Source: Aliidiomarina sanyensis (GTDB lineage Bacteria; Pseudomonadota; Gammaproteobacteria; Enterobacterales; Alteromonadaceae). From it: a stretch of DNA of 64,000 nucleotides. This document shows, in pieces, positions 10,120-20,661 of the stretch. Below the pieces are notes generated by a model. The model did no database searches. It was not told where the DNA came from and saw only the letters and a program-made list of their open reading frames with translations. Made by a program: the position numbers and the translations under genes. Positions within the stretch are counted from its first letter, which is position 1, and each line of letters opens with the position of its first letter. The stretch lies in contig NZ_PIPM01000001.1 in assembly GCF_003987175.1 (NCBI RefSeq), positions 372,001-436,000 of the forward strand. Direction: 5' to 3'.

Positions 10120-11409
10120 TTAGGTGAGCAAGGATTGAAAAGTTTGAAAATAATCTGGAAATGTCTTCTTGCAACACGCCGGATCCAAAATAGTGACCCC
10201 AGCGGGCGCGAATGCGAGCAATGAGAAACACATTGCCATTCGGTGGTCATCATAGGTCTCTATCGTGCCATGATGAATCGTTGCGGGTGGCACAATAGTA
10301 ATCGCATCCGCGTCCTCGACCACTTCTGCACCGGTTTTCCGAAGTTCCGTGGCCATGGCATGAAGTCGATCCGTTTCTTTCAAGCGCCAATTGTAGACAT
10401 TTCGAATACGAGTTGCGCCTTTTGCAAACAACGCGGTAGTCGCAATCGTCATCGCCGCATCTGGAATGGCATTTAAATCAAAGTCGCCGCCGCGAAGTGC
10501 ATCACCCTTCTCTACCGTGATACTGCGCTCCGCATAGGTGACGCGCGCGCCCATCTTCGCGAGAACATCGGCAAACTTTTTGTCCCCTTGGAGACTCGCA
10601 GAGCCAACGCCGTGCACGGTCACGGGCCCACCCGCAATCGCTGCCGCAGCTAAAAAATAGGAAGCGGAGGACGCATCCCCCTCGATCCAGTACACCCCAG
10701 GGCTTTTGTACCCCTGACCACCCTTCACGCGATATTCGCGATCAGATACCACCTCAACCTGAGCGCCAAAACTACGCATCATCGCAACGGTTAGATGAAT
10801 GTAAGGGGCTGAAACGACCTCACCGGTAAGCTGCAATTGAGAGTCCTGTGGGAGCAAAGGGAGGACCATCAGTATGGCACTCACATATTGACTCGATAAA
10901 CTCCCATCCAGAGTGATGGTCCCGCCGTACAATGATGTACCCCGAATACGCAACGGGGGATAACCAGATTCTGCTAGATACTCAATATCCGCCCCAATCT
11001 GGCGCATTGCTTCAATTTGTGGACCAATCGGGCGCTCGTACATCCGCGGTTCACCGGTCAAGATGAACTCCCCATCACTCGCTGCAAGCACTGCCGCAAG
11101 GGGGCGCATTGCAGTTCCCGCGTTTCCGAGAAAAAGTTCCACGGCCCGCGCGGTAGAAAAACGTCCGCCTTTACCGTGCACCAGAATTTGGGTTGCCTCA
11201 TCACCGGATTCCATCGAAACATCGAGTGCCGTCAAGGCCTCCCGCATTCGCGCGGTATCATCACTTAACAGCATATTTTCCAGCCGAGTGCTCCCCTCAG
11301 CCAATGCCGCAAGCAAAAATGCACGATTTGCGATGCTTTTTGAACCGGGTAGCGTCACCTCTCCCTGAATTCCTCGAGCATACGATAAACTTATTGCAGG
11401 TGATGACAT
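10120..11409 (-). CDS. aroA: 3-phosphoshikimate 1-carboxyvinyltransferase (EPSP synthase)
   Basis: Joins PEP to shikimate-3-phosphate, the sixth step of the chorismate pathway. At 429 aa it has normal length, with the N-terminal LPGSKSIANRAFLLAALAEG and the PEP-site LFLGNAGTAMRPLAA. This is the class I form typical of gammaproteobacteria. The late ETDRLHAMATEL and DDHRMAMCF are intact. It follows hisC with a 2-base gap and is separated from cmk by 145 bases that contain a small GC hairpin but no clear terminator. Confidence 0.97.
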   Translation of the reverse strand: MSSPAISLSYARGIQGEVTLPGSKSIANRAFLLAALAEGSTRLENMLLSDDTARMREALTALDVSMESGDEATQILVHGKGGRFSTARAVELFLGNAGTAMRPLAAVLAASDGEFILTGEPRMYERPIGPQIEAMRQIGADIEYLAESGYPPLRIRGTSLYGGTITLDGSLSSQYVSAILMVLPLLPQDSQLQLTGEVVSAPYIHLTVAMMRSFGAQVEVVSDREYRVKGGQGYKSPGVYWIEGDASSASYFLAAAAIAGGPVTVHGVGSASLQGDKKFADVLAKMGARVTYAERSITVEKGDALRGGDFDLNAIPDAAMTIATTALFAKGATRIRNVYNWRLKETDRLHAMATELRKTGAEVVEDADAITIVPPATIHHGTIETYDDHRMAMCFSLLAFAPAGVTILDPACCKKTFPDYFQTFQSLLT

Positions 11410-11411
11410 GA

Positions 11412-12521
11412 TTATTGACCGTTTAAAATTTCCGCCATGGCATTACAAAACGCATCGTTCTCTTGTGGCAAGCCAATGCTTACGCGCAAATGATTGGGTA
11501 ATTCATAGCCTGCAACTGGGCGCACGATGACCCCCTTATGCAATAGCTTCTGAAACATTTCTGCGGACTGTGGCCCAACTTCGATGGTTAAAAAATTTCC
11601 ATGTGAAGGAATGAAGGGCAATTTATATTGCTCGCAAAACGCGATAAGTTGGGCCATACCGTCACGATTAACAGAGACTGAACGGGCAATAAAATCCTCA
11701 TCTTGTAAAGCCGCAATGCTAGCCGTGAGCGCCAACTCATTCATGTTAAATGGCTGTCGAATCCGGTTCATTAAGTCAGCAATTGCCGGATGGGAAACCA
11801 TATAACCAGAACGAATTCCAGCCAGTCCATAGGCCTTCGAAAACGTGCGACTCACGACGAGATTCGGATACTTTTCGATCCATGCCAAGCTCGGTGCCCG
11901 CTCTGACTCTGGGACATATTCATAGTAGGCTTCGTCGAGTACGATTAAGACATGGTGAGGCACGCGGGCGATGAACGCCTCGAGAGCTTCTTTGCTTAGG
12001 AAAGTCCCAGTTGGGTTGTTTGGATTTGCCACGAAAATCATCCGAGTTTTATCCGTGACCGCAGCGAGCATCGCTTCCAAATCATGCCCATAGTCTTTTG
12101 CTGGAACGGCAATTCCAGTCGCGCCGATCGCCTTGGTAACAAGCGGATAAACCACAAATGCATGTTGCGCATAAATGACTTCATTTTCAGCCGTCACAAA
12201 GGTGCGGGCGAGCAGCTCGAGCACGTCGTTTGAGCCATTTCCTAGCGTAACTTGCTGAGGCTTAACAGAAAACTTATCGGCAATTGCTTGTTTGAGGTAG
12301 AACCCATTCGCATCCGGGTAGCGTGCAAGACCCGTAATTTTTGCAGCGAGCGCATCCCGCACTTTCTGACTGACGCCCAAAGGATTCTCATTGGAAGCGA
12401 GCTTAACAATATTCTTAATTCCCAGCTCCCGTTCAACCTCTTCAATTGGTTTTCCTGCTTGATAAGGTTGCAGCTCACGAATTCCAGGAAGGGCCAAACG
12501 TGCGGCATCAAAATCGTGCAT
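11412..12521 (-). CDS. hisC: Histidinol-phosphate/aromatic aminotransferase
   Basis: PLP-dependent class I/II aminotransferase of 369 aa. The PLP lysine is in SRTFSKAYGLAGIRSGY; cofactor contacts are NPNNPTGT and DEAYYEY, and the C-terminal RVSIG binds the substrate carboxylate. HisC converts imidazole acetol phosphate to histidinol phosphate. No other his gene is here; the gene lies between serC and aroA. In Pseudomonas the HisC-type enzyme at this position serves phenylalanine and tyrosine synthesis, so aromatic transamination is the likelier role here (inference from context). Confidence 0.9.
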   Translation of the reverse strand: MHDFDAARLALPGIRELQPYQAGKPIEEVERELGIKNIVKLASNENPLGVSQKVRDALAAKITGLARYPDANGFYLKQAIADKFSVKPQQVTLGNGSNDVLELLARTFVTAENEVIYAQHAFVVYPLVTKAIGATGIAVPAKDYGHDLEAMLAAVTDKTRMIFVANPNNPTGTFLSKEALEAFIARVPHHVLIVLDEAYYEYVPESERAPSLAWIEKYPNLVVSRTFSKAYGLAGIRSGYMVSHPAIADLMNRIRQPFNMNELALTASIAALQDEDFIARSVSVNRDGMAQLIAFCEQYKLPFIPSHGNFLTIEVGPQSAEMFQKLLHKGVIVRPVAGYELPNHLRVSIGLPQENDAFCNAMAEILNGQ

Positions 12522-12565
12522 GGTATTCCTCTATTTTTTATTTACGAGCACCTGAGCGGCACTTC

Positions 12566-13648
12566 TTATGCATATTCATTTTCAAAGCGAGTCATAAAAT
12601 CGACGAGTGCTTGCGCGCCTTCAAATGGCATCGCGTTGTACATGCTAGCGCGCATTCCCCCAACGAAACGATGTCCTTTCAATGACAACAGCCCCTCGCT
12701 TTTCGCGCGACGCAAAAATTCCGCATCAAGATCAGGGTTCGCCAATTGAAATGGGATATTCATCATCGAACGGTTTTCTTGAGCGATTGTGTTGCGATAA
12801 AACGATGAATTATCAACGCACTCGTACAGTAATTTGGCTTTTCTTCGGTTTACCTCGGCCATGGCTTCGACACCACCCTCGGCTTTCAACCACTTAAAAA
12901 CTTCGGCCGCCAGATACCAAGCAAAGGTGTTTGGCGTGTTATACATAGACTTTTCAGCGGCCTGCACCTGATAGTTCATCACGGTGCACACACTGTTTTG
13001 CGCGGTGCGTTCAAGCAGATCGTTTCGAACAATGACCACCGATAAGCCCGATGGCCCGATATTTTTCTGCGCCCCAGCATAAATGATACCGAATTTTGAT
13101 ACGTCAATTGGCTCTGCAAGGATGACCGAAGACATATCAGCCACTACGGGCACATCAACTTCCGGTACTGTGTGAAGCGCTATCCCGTCTACCGTCTCAT
13201 TTGGACAGTAGTGCAAATACGTTGCGTTCTCTGACAGAGACCATGAATCAACGGAGGGAATCATCTTTCCACTCGGCCCCTCTGTCACATGCGCAACCTC
13301 ATTCACGTGAGCAACGTATTTCTTTGCCTCACGAATCGCAAACTGAGACCAAATTCCTGAATTTAGATAATCGACAGTATCCTGTGGGCCTGCGATATTC
13401 AGTGGGACCGCTGAAAATTGTCCTCGCCCACCACCATGCATAAATAGCACAGAATAATTGTCGGGAATTTTCATGAGGTCGCGGAGATCTTGCTCCGCTT
13501 GCTCCGTCATTTGAACATAGATGGGATCCCGATGGCTGATCTCCATCACGGAAATTCCGAGACCCTGCCAGTCGAGTAATTCAGTTTGAGCTTTCTTTAA
13601 AACAGGAGCCGGCAACATGGCCGGCCCCGCTGAAAAGTTATAAATCAT
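12566..13648 (-). CDS. serC: Phosphoserine aminotransferase
   Basis: Transfers an amino group from glutamate to 3-phosphohydroxypyruvate in serine synthesis, and also acts in pyridoxal phosphate synthesis. I take the ATG at 13648, which gives [13 protein letters not shown] and 360 aa, the family length. An upstream in-frame start at 13696 would add 16 residues deep inside gyrA. PLP site features are [13 protein letters not shown] (Lys) and [12 protein letters not shown]. The gene overlaps the gyrA 3' end by 11 bases, which suggests coupled translation. Confidence 0.96.
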   Translation of the reverse strand: MIYNFSAGPAMLPAPVLKKAQTELLDWQGLGISVMEISHRDPIYVQMTEQAEQDLRDLMKIPDNYSVLFMHGGGRGQFSAVPLNIAGPQDTVDYLNSGIWSQFAIREAKKYVAHVNEVAHVTEGPSGKMIPSVDSWSLSENATYLHYCPNETVDGIALHTVPEVDVPVVADMSSVILAEPIDVSKFGIIYAGAQKNIGPSGLSVVIVRNDLLERTAQNSVCTVMNYQVQAAEKSMYNTPNTFAWYLAAEVFKWLKAEGGVEAMAEVNRRKAKLLYECVDNSSFYRNTIAQENRSMMNIPFQLANPDLDAEFLRRAKSEGLLSLKGHRFVGGMRASMYNAMPFEGAQALVDFMTRFENEYA

Positions 13649-16271
13649 CTCCCGTGACTCCGGAATCTGAAACATCGATTGAACCGTCCTCCGCAACCTC
13701 AGCTGCCTCGGTACCCTCTTCTAATTCCAATTCTTCTTCATCGATTTCTGCAACACGCGCCATCCCAACGACCACCTCATCCGCACCGGTGCGAATTAAG
13801 GTGACACCCTGGGTATTCCGACCCACGGTTGAGACTTCATCGACTCGTGTTCGGACTAAGGTTCCACGGTTACTGATAAGCATCAGGTGCTCTCCCGGGA
13901 CCACTTCAAGGGCTCCGACCACTGCCCCATTTCGCTCGGATACCTTGATGGACACAACCCCCATGGTCGCCCGACTCTTCGCTGGATAATCTGCCAAAGG
14001 AGTCCGTTTTCCGAAGCCATTTTCCGTGACTGTTAAAATAGCACTCTCGGCACTGCGCGGAACAATCAACGAGACAATCCGTTGCTCCTCGCTAATCCGC
14101 ATACCCCGAACGCCTGTTGCGGTGCGGCCCATAGAGCGTACTTGGTCTTCTGTAAAGCGCACCACCTTGCCCGCATCTGAGAACAAGAGAATTTCGGATT
14201 GCCCGTCAGTAATATCGACGCCGATCAACTCATCGCCCTCATTCAGACTCAAGGCAATAATTCCGCTGGTACGGGGGCGTGAATAGTCTACAAGCGGCGT
14301 CTTTTTCACAGTCCCTTTGCGTGTTGCCATGAACACAAACTTATCCGACTCAAAATCAGACACTGGTAGAATCGCGGTGATCCGCTCCCCATCCTCGAGT
14401 GGCAACAGATTCACGATCGGCTTGCCTCGTGCTGCACGGCTTGCATACGGAAGCTGATACGTCTTCATCCAATAGACACGCCCGCGGCTCGAGAAGCACA
14501 AAATCATATCGTGAGTATTCGCCACCAAGAGACGTTCGATGAAATCTTCATCTTTCATCTTAGTCGCCGCTTTGCCTTTGCCACCACGTTTTTGCGCTTC
14601 GTATTCTTTCAGTGATTGGTATTTTACGTAGCCTTGATGTGACAGCGTGACTACAACATCTTCACGCTCAATCAAGTCTTCCATATTAATGTCATGGCTT
14701 GCTGCGGTAATTTCTGTTCGACGCGCGTCACCAAACTCTGCTTTAACCGCTTCGAGTTCTTCGCGAATAACTTCCATTAGCCGCTCCGAACTTCCCAGGA
14801 TACGCAGAAGTTCAGCGATGGTATCGAGAAGCCCCTTGTACTCATCAAGAATTTTCTCGTGTTCGAGACCTGTTAATTTGTGCAGGCGCAGGTCAAGGAT
14901 AGCTTGGGCCTGGTTCTCGGTTAACCGGTAGCTACTCTCGACGACACCAAATCCGGGCTCAACCCAGTCTGGACGCGCAGCATCCACGCCAGCACGCTCT
15001 AGCATGACCGCCACATCACCAAGGCCCCATGCGTGAGCAATCAACTGTGCTCTGGCTTCCGCTGGAGATGGTGAGCGTTTAATCAGTTCAATAATTTCAT
15101 TGATGTTCGCCAACGCGACAGCAAGGCCTTCCAAAATGTGTGCACGTTCACGGGCTTTGCGGAGTTCATAAACCGTGCGCCGCGTGACGACTTCACGGCG
15201 ATGCGTGATAAATGCTTCGAGCATCTCACGCAGGTTAAACAGCTTCGGTTGGCCTTTATCCAACGCCACCATATTGAAGCCGAACGCAACCTGCATCTGG
15301 GTGTTCTGGTACAGGTGATTCAGCATCACCTCACCTGATTCACCGCGTTTGAGCTCAATGACAATGCGCATTCCATCTTTGTCAGATTCATCGCGTAATG
15401 CGCTGATGCCTTCAATTCGTTTCTCTTTCACCAGCTCGGCAATTTTTTCAATGAGCTTGGCTTTGTTTACCTGGTAAGGGATCTCGTGGACAATAATCGT
15501 ATCGCGACCGTTATTCTCGTCCGTGATCGCGTCTGCGCGCGCGCGAATGTAAATCTTGCCTCGCCCCGTTCGATACGCATCAATAATCCCCTGTCGGCCT
15601 GACACAATACCTGCTGTCGGGAAGTCTGGCCCTGGGATGTACTCCATGAGTTCTTCGAGTTGGATATCAGGATTGTCGACCATGGCCAAACAGCCATTCA
15701 CGACCTCGGTTAAATTGTGAGGAGGAATATTGGTCGCCATGCCCACCGCAATACCTGAGGAGCCATTGGCCAACAAGTTGGGAACGCGCGTAGGCAATAC
15801 TTCTGGGATGAATTCGGTGCCATCATAGTTCGGTACAAAATCGACTGTTTCTTTGTCGAGATCTGCCAGGAGTTGATGGGCTATTTTCGACATCCGAACT
15901 TCGGTGTAACGCATCGCTGCTGCTGAGTCACCATCGACCGAACCGAAGTTACCTTGCCCATCGGCTAGCATATATCGCAGTGAAAATGGCTGCGCCATCC
16001 GTACGATGGTGTCGTACACAGCACTATCACCATGGGGGTGATATTTACCGATCACGTCACCGACGACCCGGGCTGATTTTTTGTATGGTTTGTTGAAATC
16101 ATTTCCAAGTACATTCATCGCAAAGAGAACGCGACGATGGACCGGTTTCAGACCATCCCGAACATCGGGGAGTGCACGTCCGATAATGACGCTCATTGCG
16201 TAGTCGAGGTATGAATTCTTGAGTTCGTCCTCGATGTTAATCGGCATGACTTCTTTGGCAAGATCGCTCAT
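13638..16271 (-). CDS. gyrA: DNA gyrase subunit A
   Basis: Cuts and rejoins DNA in the A2B2 gyrase that introduces negative supercoils. The 877-aa protein has the breakage-reunion domain with the catalytic tyrosine in [10 protein letters not shown] (residue 122). The quinolone-resistance region [12 protein letters not shown] has Ser83 and Asp87, the susceptible-type residues. The C-terminal beta-pinwheel opens with the GyrA box QKRGGKG, and the tail is very acidic ([18 protein letters not shown]). It is the first gene of the serC-hisC-aroA-cmk-rpsA string and is divergent from ubiG. Confidence 0.98.
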   Translation of the reverse strand: MSDLAKEVMPINIEDELKNSYLDYAMSVIIGRALPDVRDGLKPVHRRVLFAMNVLGNDFNKPYKKSARVVGDVIGKYHPHGDSAVYDTIVRMAQPFSLRYMLADGQGNFGSVDGDSAAAMRYTEVRMSKIAHQLLADLDKETVDFVPNYDGTEFIPEVLPTRVPNLLANGSSGIAVGMATNIPPHNLTEVVNGCLAMVDNPDIQLEELMEYIPGPDFPTAGIVSGRQGIIDAYRTGRGKIYIRARADAITDENNGRDTIIVHEIPYQVNKAKLIEKIAELVKEKRIEGISALRDESDKDGMRIVIELKRGESGEVMLNHLYQNTQMQVAFGFNMVALDKGQPKLFNLREMLEAFITHRREVVTRRTVYELRKARERAHILEGLAVALANINEIIELIKRSPSPAEARAQLIAHAWGLGDVAVMLERAGVDAARPDWVEPGFGVVESSYRLTENQAQAILDLRLHKLTGLEHEKILDEYKGLLDTIAELLRILGSSERLMEVIREELEAVKAEFGDARRTEITAASHDINMEDLIEREDVVVTLSHQGYVKYQSLKEYEAQKRGGKGKAATKMKDEDFIERLLVANTHDMILCFSSRGRVYWMKTYQLPYASRAARGKPIVNLLPLEDGERITAILPVSDFESDKFVFMATRKGTVKKTPLVDYSRPRTSGIIALSLNEGDELIGVDITDGQSEILLFSDAGKVVRFTEDQVRSMGRTATGVRGMRISEEQRIVSLIVPRSAESAILTVTENGFGKRTPLADYPAKSRATMGVVSIKVSERNGAVVGALEVVPGEHLMLISNRGTLVRTRVDEVSTVGRNTQGVTLIRTGADEVVVGMARVAEIDEEELELEEGTEAAEVAEDGSIDVSDSGVTGDDL

Positions 16272-16543
16272 ATATTTTCCCTAACCAGTACTCTTTGTAT
16301 CGTTATAGTTTTCGAGTAAATCGCCTTTTTAGAATCGCCCCAGAATATCACAGGGGAGCGTTCTTGACGACTGTCTTTGCCCTTATCCAACGAGTTTTCC
16401 CATCATCCGTTCCAACCTGCAAACCGACACTGGTGTCCCACGCTCGCTTTCGGTACACTTCAGGCAACTGTGCCATGGAAAGTCAGCGCGCGCCACTCCC
16501 TTAAGCGCCTTTCATCCACGGCTTTATCGTTAGGAAGTATTGA

Positions 16544-17272
16544 ATGTCTGAGCACACACAGCACGCGAATGTTGATCCCACTGAAATTGAAAAGTTTAAT
16601 GCTATGGCATCCCGCTGGTGGGATCCCGAGGGGGATTTCCGTCCCCTCCATCAAATCAATCCCCTGCGGGTCGAGTTTGTCGAACAATATGGACTAGGCG
16701 TTGCTGGAAAAGACATTGTCGATGTCGGTTGTGGTGGCGGTATTTTGACCGAGGCTTTGGCCCGTGCCGGTGGACGTGTTACCGGAATCGATATGAGTCC
16801 TGATGCGCTCGGTGTCGCACATCTGCACGCCTTAGAGCATGGGCTTGATATCCGCTACGAGCAAACCACCGCGGAATCCTTTGCGGCGAATCATGCAGGA
16901 CAATTTGATGTGGTGACCTGTATGGAAATGCTTGAACATGTTCCGGATCCTTCGGCTGTCGTTCGGGCCTGTGCGACACTCGTGAAGCCCGGCGGGCGCA
17001 TTATTTTTTCCACGTTAAATCGCACGCTGAAAGCGAAGCTTCTTGGGGTCTATCTTGCAGAATATGTGTTGCGATGGGTTCCCAAAGGAACGCACGAAGC
17101 AGAGAAGTTTATCCGTCCATCTGAGCTTATGCAGTTTGCCGAGCACGCCGGCTTACAGGAAGTTGCCGCTACCGGCATTCATTACAATCCTATTCTAGGG
17201 CAGTTCTTCCTGAGTGATCGGAACCTCGATGTAAACTACTTATTTGCAGCTGAGCGTCCTGCCGAAGCATAG
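16544..17272 (+). CDS. ubiG: Ubiquinone biosynthesis O-methyltransferase
   Basis: SAM-dependent enzyme that performs both O-methylations of ubiquinone synthesis. The 242-aa protein shows FNAMASRWWDPEGDFRPLH, the classic UbiG N-terminus. The SAM motif I is DVGCGGGILTEALA, and GIDMSPD and CMEMLEHVPDP follow. The amphipathic stretch KAKLLGVYLAEYVLRW is probably the membrane-contact region. It is divergent from gyrA, a conserved arrangement, and is followed 34 bases later by a HAD phosphatase. Confidence 0.97.
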   Translation: MSEHTQHANVDPTEIEKFNAMASRWWDPEGDFRPLHQINPLRVEFVEQYGLGVAGKDIVDVGCGGGILTEALARAGGRVTGIDMSPDALGVAHLHALEHGLDIRYEQTTAESFAANHAGQFDVVTCMEMLEHVPDPSAVVRACATLVKPGGRIIFSTLNRTLKAKLLGVYLAEYVLRWVPKGTHEAEKFIRPSELMQFAEHAGLQEVAATGIHYNPILGQFFLSDRNLDVNYLFAAERPAEA

Positions 17273-17306
17273 CGTCATCCGCAAGGGAGCGAAAAGGAAC
17301 AATCCC

Positions 17307-18002
17307 ATGACCACCAAAAACGATCCTGTACGTACCGCACCACAAGCGATCCTTTTTGATCTTGATGGCACACTTCTCGATACGGCTCCAGATCTCGGCT
17401 TTGCTCTGAACGAAGTGTTAAAGAAATATCAATTACCCATAAAAACTGCTGAAGAATACCGGCCTTATGCATCCCATGGTTCGATGGGACTTTTGCAATT
17501 TGGATTTGGAAGTTCGCTTGAACGGTTTGATAAACACGCGCTAAGACAAGAGTTCCTGGCGATTTATGAGACGAATGTCTGCGTCCACACCCAATTGTTC
17601 CCGCATGTCGAAGAGACGTTAGCTCGCTTGGTAGAAAAGAACGTGCGATTAGGTATCGTTACCAACAAACCAACCCGCTACACAGATCTCGTTCTTGCCG
17701 AGTTTCCTGCCCTTGCGGCAATCGACGTCGTAGTCTGTGGTGATACGCTACCGGTGAGTAAGCCCGATCCTGCTCCGTTACGCTTCGCCGCAGAACAGTT
17801 GGGGCTCGCCCCAACGCAGTGTCTCTACGTGGGCGATGCTGAGCGCGACATCACAGCGGGCCGACGAGCGCAGATGAAAACGGTGCTCGCCACTTATGGC
17901 TATCTTGGAGAAGACGATCGTCCAGAATTGTGGGCGGCCGATTATGAAATTCAATGCATTTCGGAGCTGATAGAATGGTTTTCTGATCCATTTCATTCAT
18001 GA
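17307..18002 (+). CDS. HAD-family phosphatase (Gph/MupP type)
   Basis: HAD hydrolase of 231 aa. Motif I is FDLDGTLLDT (nucleophile and acid Asp), motif II IVTNKP, motif III with Lys in SKPDP, and motif IV GDAERDITAG. The start is the ATG at 17307, preceded by AAAAGGAAC; an upstream in-frame start at 17244 lies inside ubiG. Candidates are phosphoglycolate phosphatase (Gph), or the MupP N-acetylmuramate-6-phosphate phosphatase of peptidoglycan recycling. MupP adjoins ubiG in Pseudomonas, and this gene directly follows ubiG, so MupP is a serious alternative. Substrate cannot be decided from sequence. Confidence 0.85.
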   Translation: MTTKNDPVRTAPQAILFDLDGTLLDTAPDLGFALNEVLKKYQLPIKTAEEYRPYASHGSMGLLQFGFGSSLERFDKHALRQEFLAIYETNVCVHTQLFPHVEETLARLVEKNVRLGIVTNKPTRYTDLVLAEFPALAAIDVVVCGDTLPVSKPDPAPLRFAAEQLGLAPTQCLYVGDAERDITAGRRAQMKTVLATYGYLGEDDRPELWAADYEIQCISELIEWFSDPFHS

Positions 18003-18225
18003 CCTTGGATCTTGCGCTGCAAACGCCCATGTAAGCAAAGATCATATATTCCTCTTTGTATTATAAAAACTTAACGAAATAACCAATCATTCTAAAATCA
18101 GAAATTCGCCGCTACGCCTTGAGTTGCGTGAAATTCTCATTTTGCAACCCACCCCGGCATGAAAAAAGCGAAATTCTTCGCTTGATCAAACCCCCATCCA
18201 TGACTAGCATACGACTTACACCGCA

Positions 18226-18241
18226 ACACTATATATTGTGT
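18226..18241 (+). promoter_or_regulatory. NrdR box 1
   Basis: ACACTATATATTGTGT is a near-perfect 16-bp palindrome and matches the NrdR consensus for ribonucleotide reductase operons. It lies 71 bases before the nrdA start. NrdR is an ATP/dATP-sensing zinc repressor, and its gene is not in this window. Confidence 0.88.
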
Positions 18242-18267
18242 GAAATCCCGCCACGTTCGATCTTGAA

Positions 18268-18283
18268 ACACAAGATATAGTGA
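18268..18283 (+). promoter_or_regulatory. NrdR box 2
   Basis: ACACAAGATATAGTGA matches the same palindrome less exactly. It starts 42 bases after box 1, four helical turns, so both boxes face the same side of the DNA. Paired, in-phase boxes are the normal NrdR arrangement. Confidence 0.83.
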
Positions 18284-18311
18284 TAAGACCAAAAACACCT
18301 GCGAGGGTCCT

Positions 18312-20654
18312 ATGAGCCAGTCAATCTATGTCACAAAACGCGATGGAAACCGCGAACCACTCGATCTCGAAAAGATTCACCGTGTCATTCACTGGGCCGC
18401 TGAAGGGCTTCGTAATGTCTCGGTTTCCCAGGTCGCGTTAAAAGCTCGGATCCAGTTTTACGATGGAATTAAAACAGCGGATATCCATGAAACCATTATT
18501 CGTGCAGCCGCTGATCTCATCAGTGAAGAAGCTCCAGACTATCAATACCTCGCTGCACGCCTTGCGATCTTCCACCTGCGCAAGAAAGCCTACGGGCAAT
18601 TTGAACCACCGCACCTATACGCACATGTAAGTCGACTGGTCGGTATGAACCGCTACGACCAACATCTTCTCGATGACTACACCAAGGAAGAGTTCGAGCA
18701 GTTGAATAGCTACCTTGACCATAGTCGCGATCTGAATTTTTCATACGCAGCGGTAAAGCAGCTTGAAGGCAAATACTTGGTACAGAATCGCGTAACCGGT
18801 GATGTCTACGAGAGTGCCCAGTTCCTCTACATTCTGGTCGCTGCATGTTTGTTCGCTGATTACCCTCGGGAAACGCGTCTGGACTATGTTCGTCGGTTCT
18901 ACGATGCGACTTCACAGTTCAAAATTTCACTGCCCACACCCATTATGTCGGGTGTACGGACACCAACACGCCAATTCAGCTCGTGTGTTTTGATTGAGTG
19001 TGGCGACAGCCTCGATTCCATTAACGCAACCGCAAGCGCCATCGTAAAATATGTATCACAGCGCGCAGGTATCGGGATTAATGCAGGACGTATCCGCGCT
19101 CTTGGCAGCCCCATTCGTAATGGTGAGGCCTTCCACACGGGATGTATTCCATTTTTCAAATACTTCCAAACTGCCGTCAAAAGCTGTTCGCAAGGCGGTG
19201 TCCGTGGCGGCGCAGCCACTTTGTTCTACCCACTCTGGCATCTAGAAGTTGAGTCACTCCTTGTGCTCAAAAACAATCGTGGTGTAGAAGAGAACCGTGT
19301 CCGGCATTTGGATTACGGCGTGCAGTTTAACAAGGTTATGTATCAACGGTTGGTCAAAGACCAGTACATTACCCTGTTTAGTCCATCCGATGTGCCCGGG
19401 TTATATGATGCATTCTTCGCGGATCAGCATGAGTTCGAGCGTCTTTATGTTCAGTACGAAGCCGACGAAAGCATTCGCAAGAAGCGCATTAAAGCGATTG
19501 AGCTATTCAGCCTGTTTATGCAAGAGCGCGCAAGCACCGGCCGAATTTACTTACAGAATGTGGACCATACCAACAACCACAGTCCGTTCAATCCAAAATT
19601 GGCGCCGGTTCGCCAAAGTAACCTGTGTTTGGAAATCGCGCTCCCAACCAAGCCTTTGCAGCACATCAACGATGAAGAAGGCGAGATCGCGCTTTGTACC
19701 CTCTCAGCATTTAACTTAGGAGCCATCCAATCATTGGATGACTTTGAAGAGCTCGCCGATCTAGCAGTCCGTGCACTGGATAGTCTCCTTGATTATCAAG
19801 ACTATCCGGTTCCAGCAGCCAAAAATGCCTCTATGGCGCGTCGGACGCTTGGGATTGGGGTGATTAACTTCGCTTACTATTTGGCGAAGAATGGCGTCCG
19901 CTACAGCGATGGCAGTGCCAATAACTTGGTTCACCGCACGTTTGAAGCAATCCAATATTACTTAATGAAAGCATCGAATGAGCTAGCGAAAGAGAAAGGT
20001 GCCTGTCCGAAGTTTAATGAGACCACTTATGCCGAGGGTATTATGCCCATCGACACATACAAAAAAGATCTCGATGCAATCTGCAGCGAGCCGCTCCATT
20101 ACGATTGGGATGCTCTACGCAAGTCAGTCCAACAGTATGGATTGCGAAACTCCACACTATCAGCACTCATGCCATCTGAGACGTCTTCACAAATCTCAAA
20201 TGCGACCAATGGCATCGAGCCACCGCGTGGCCATGTGAGCATCAAATCATCGAAAGATGGGGTCCTCAAACAAGTGGTGCCAGATTATGAGAATTTGAAA
20301 GATCAGTATGAACTGCTTTGGACAATTCCGAGTAACAAAGGGTATCTGGAACTCGTTGGAATTATGCAGAAGTTTGTTGATCAAACCATCTCTGCAAATA
20401 CCAATTATGACCCATCGAAGTTTGAAGGTGGCAAAGTTCCGATGAAACAACTTCTGCAAGATTTGCTCTACGCCTACAAGTTGGGTGTTAAAACGATGTA
20501 CTACCACAATACGCGTGATGGTGCCTCAGACAGCCAAACGGACATGAGTGCTGCGATGCGGAAGAAGTTAGAAGCGAACGCAGAAAATTCGCAAGCGGTC
20601 ACCGCCGTCATTGAAGAAGATGATGATTGTGCCGGTGGCGCATGCAAAATTTGA
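18312..20654 (+). CDS. nrdA: Ribonucleoside-diphosphate reductase class Ia, alpha subunit
   Basis: Large subunit of aerobic ribonucleotide reductase; it converts NDPs to dNDPs using a radical generated in NrdB. The 780-aa protein starts with an ATP-cone ([20 protein letters not shown]) for allosteric activity control. The barrel has the redox Cys in QFSSCVL, the radical Cys with Asn and Glu in [10 protein letters not shown], and the second redox Cys in CTLSAFNLG. The radical-path Tyr pair is in [10 protein letters not shown]. The C-terminal thiol shuttle CAGGACKI receives electrons from glutaredoxin or thioredoxin. It is followed 7 bases later by nrdB. Confidence 0.98.
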   Translation: MSQSIYVTKRDGNREPLDLEKIHRVIHWAAEGLRNVSVSQVALKARIQFYDGIKTADIHETIIRAAADLISEEAPDYQYLAARLAIFHLRKKAYGQFEPPHLYAHVSRLVGMNRYDQHLLDDYTKEEFEQLNSYLDHSRDLNFSYAAVKQLEGKYLVQNRVTGDVYESAQFLYILVAACLFADYPRETRLDYVRRFYDATSQFKISLPTPIMSGVRTPTRQFSSCVLIECGDSLDSINATASAIVKYVSQRAGIGINAGRIRALGSPIRNGEAFHTGCIPFFKYFQTAVKSCSQGGVRGGAATLFYPLWHLEVESLLVLKNNRGVEENRVRHLDYGVQFNKVMYQRLVKDQYITLFSPSDVPGLYDAFFADQHEFERLYVQYEADESIRKKRIKAIELFSLFMQERASTGRIYLQNVDHTNNHSPFNPKLAPVRQSNLCLEIALPTKPLQHINDEEGEIALCTLSAFNLGAIQSLDDFEELADLAVRALDSLLDYQDYPVPAAKNASMARRTLGIGVINFAYYLAKNGVRYSDGSANNLVHRTFEAIQYYLMKASNELAKEKGACPKFNETTYAEGIMPIDTYKKDLDAICSEPLHYDWDALRKSVQQYGLRNSTLSALMPSETSSQISNATNGIEPPRGHVSIKSSKDGVLKQVVPDYENLKDQYELLWTIPSNKGYLELVGIMQKFVDQTISANTNYDPSKFEGGKVPMKQLLQDLLYAYKLGVKTMYYHNTRDGASDSQTDMSAAMRKKLEANAENSQAVTAVIEEDDDCAGGACKI

Positions 20655-20661
20655 GGTAATC

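Larger units (their letters stand above)
18003..18311 (+). other. Intergenic control region upstream of nrdA
   Basis: These 309 non-coding bases end in the nrdA ribosome site GAGGG. They contain the two NrdR boxes listed separately. A perfect small hairpin AAGCGAA-ATTC-TTCGCTT lies at 18166-18183, with a T-run only on the minus strand. I see no gene. Confidence 0.7.
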
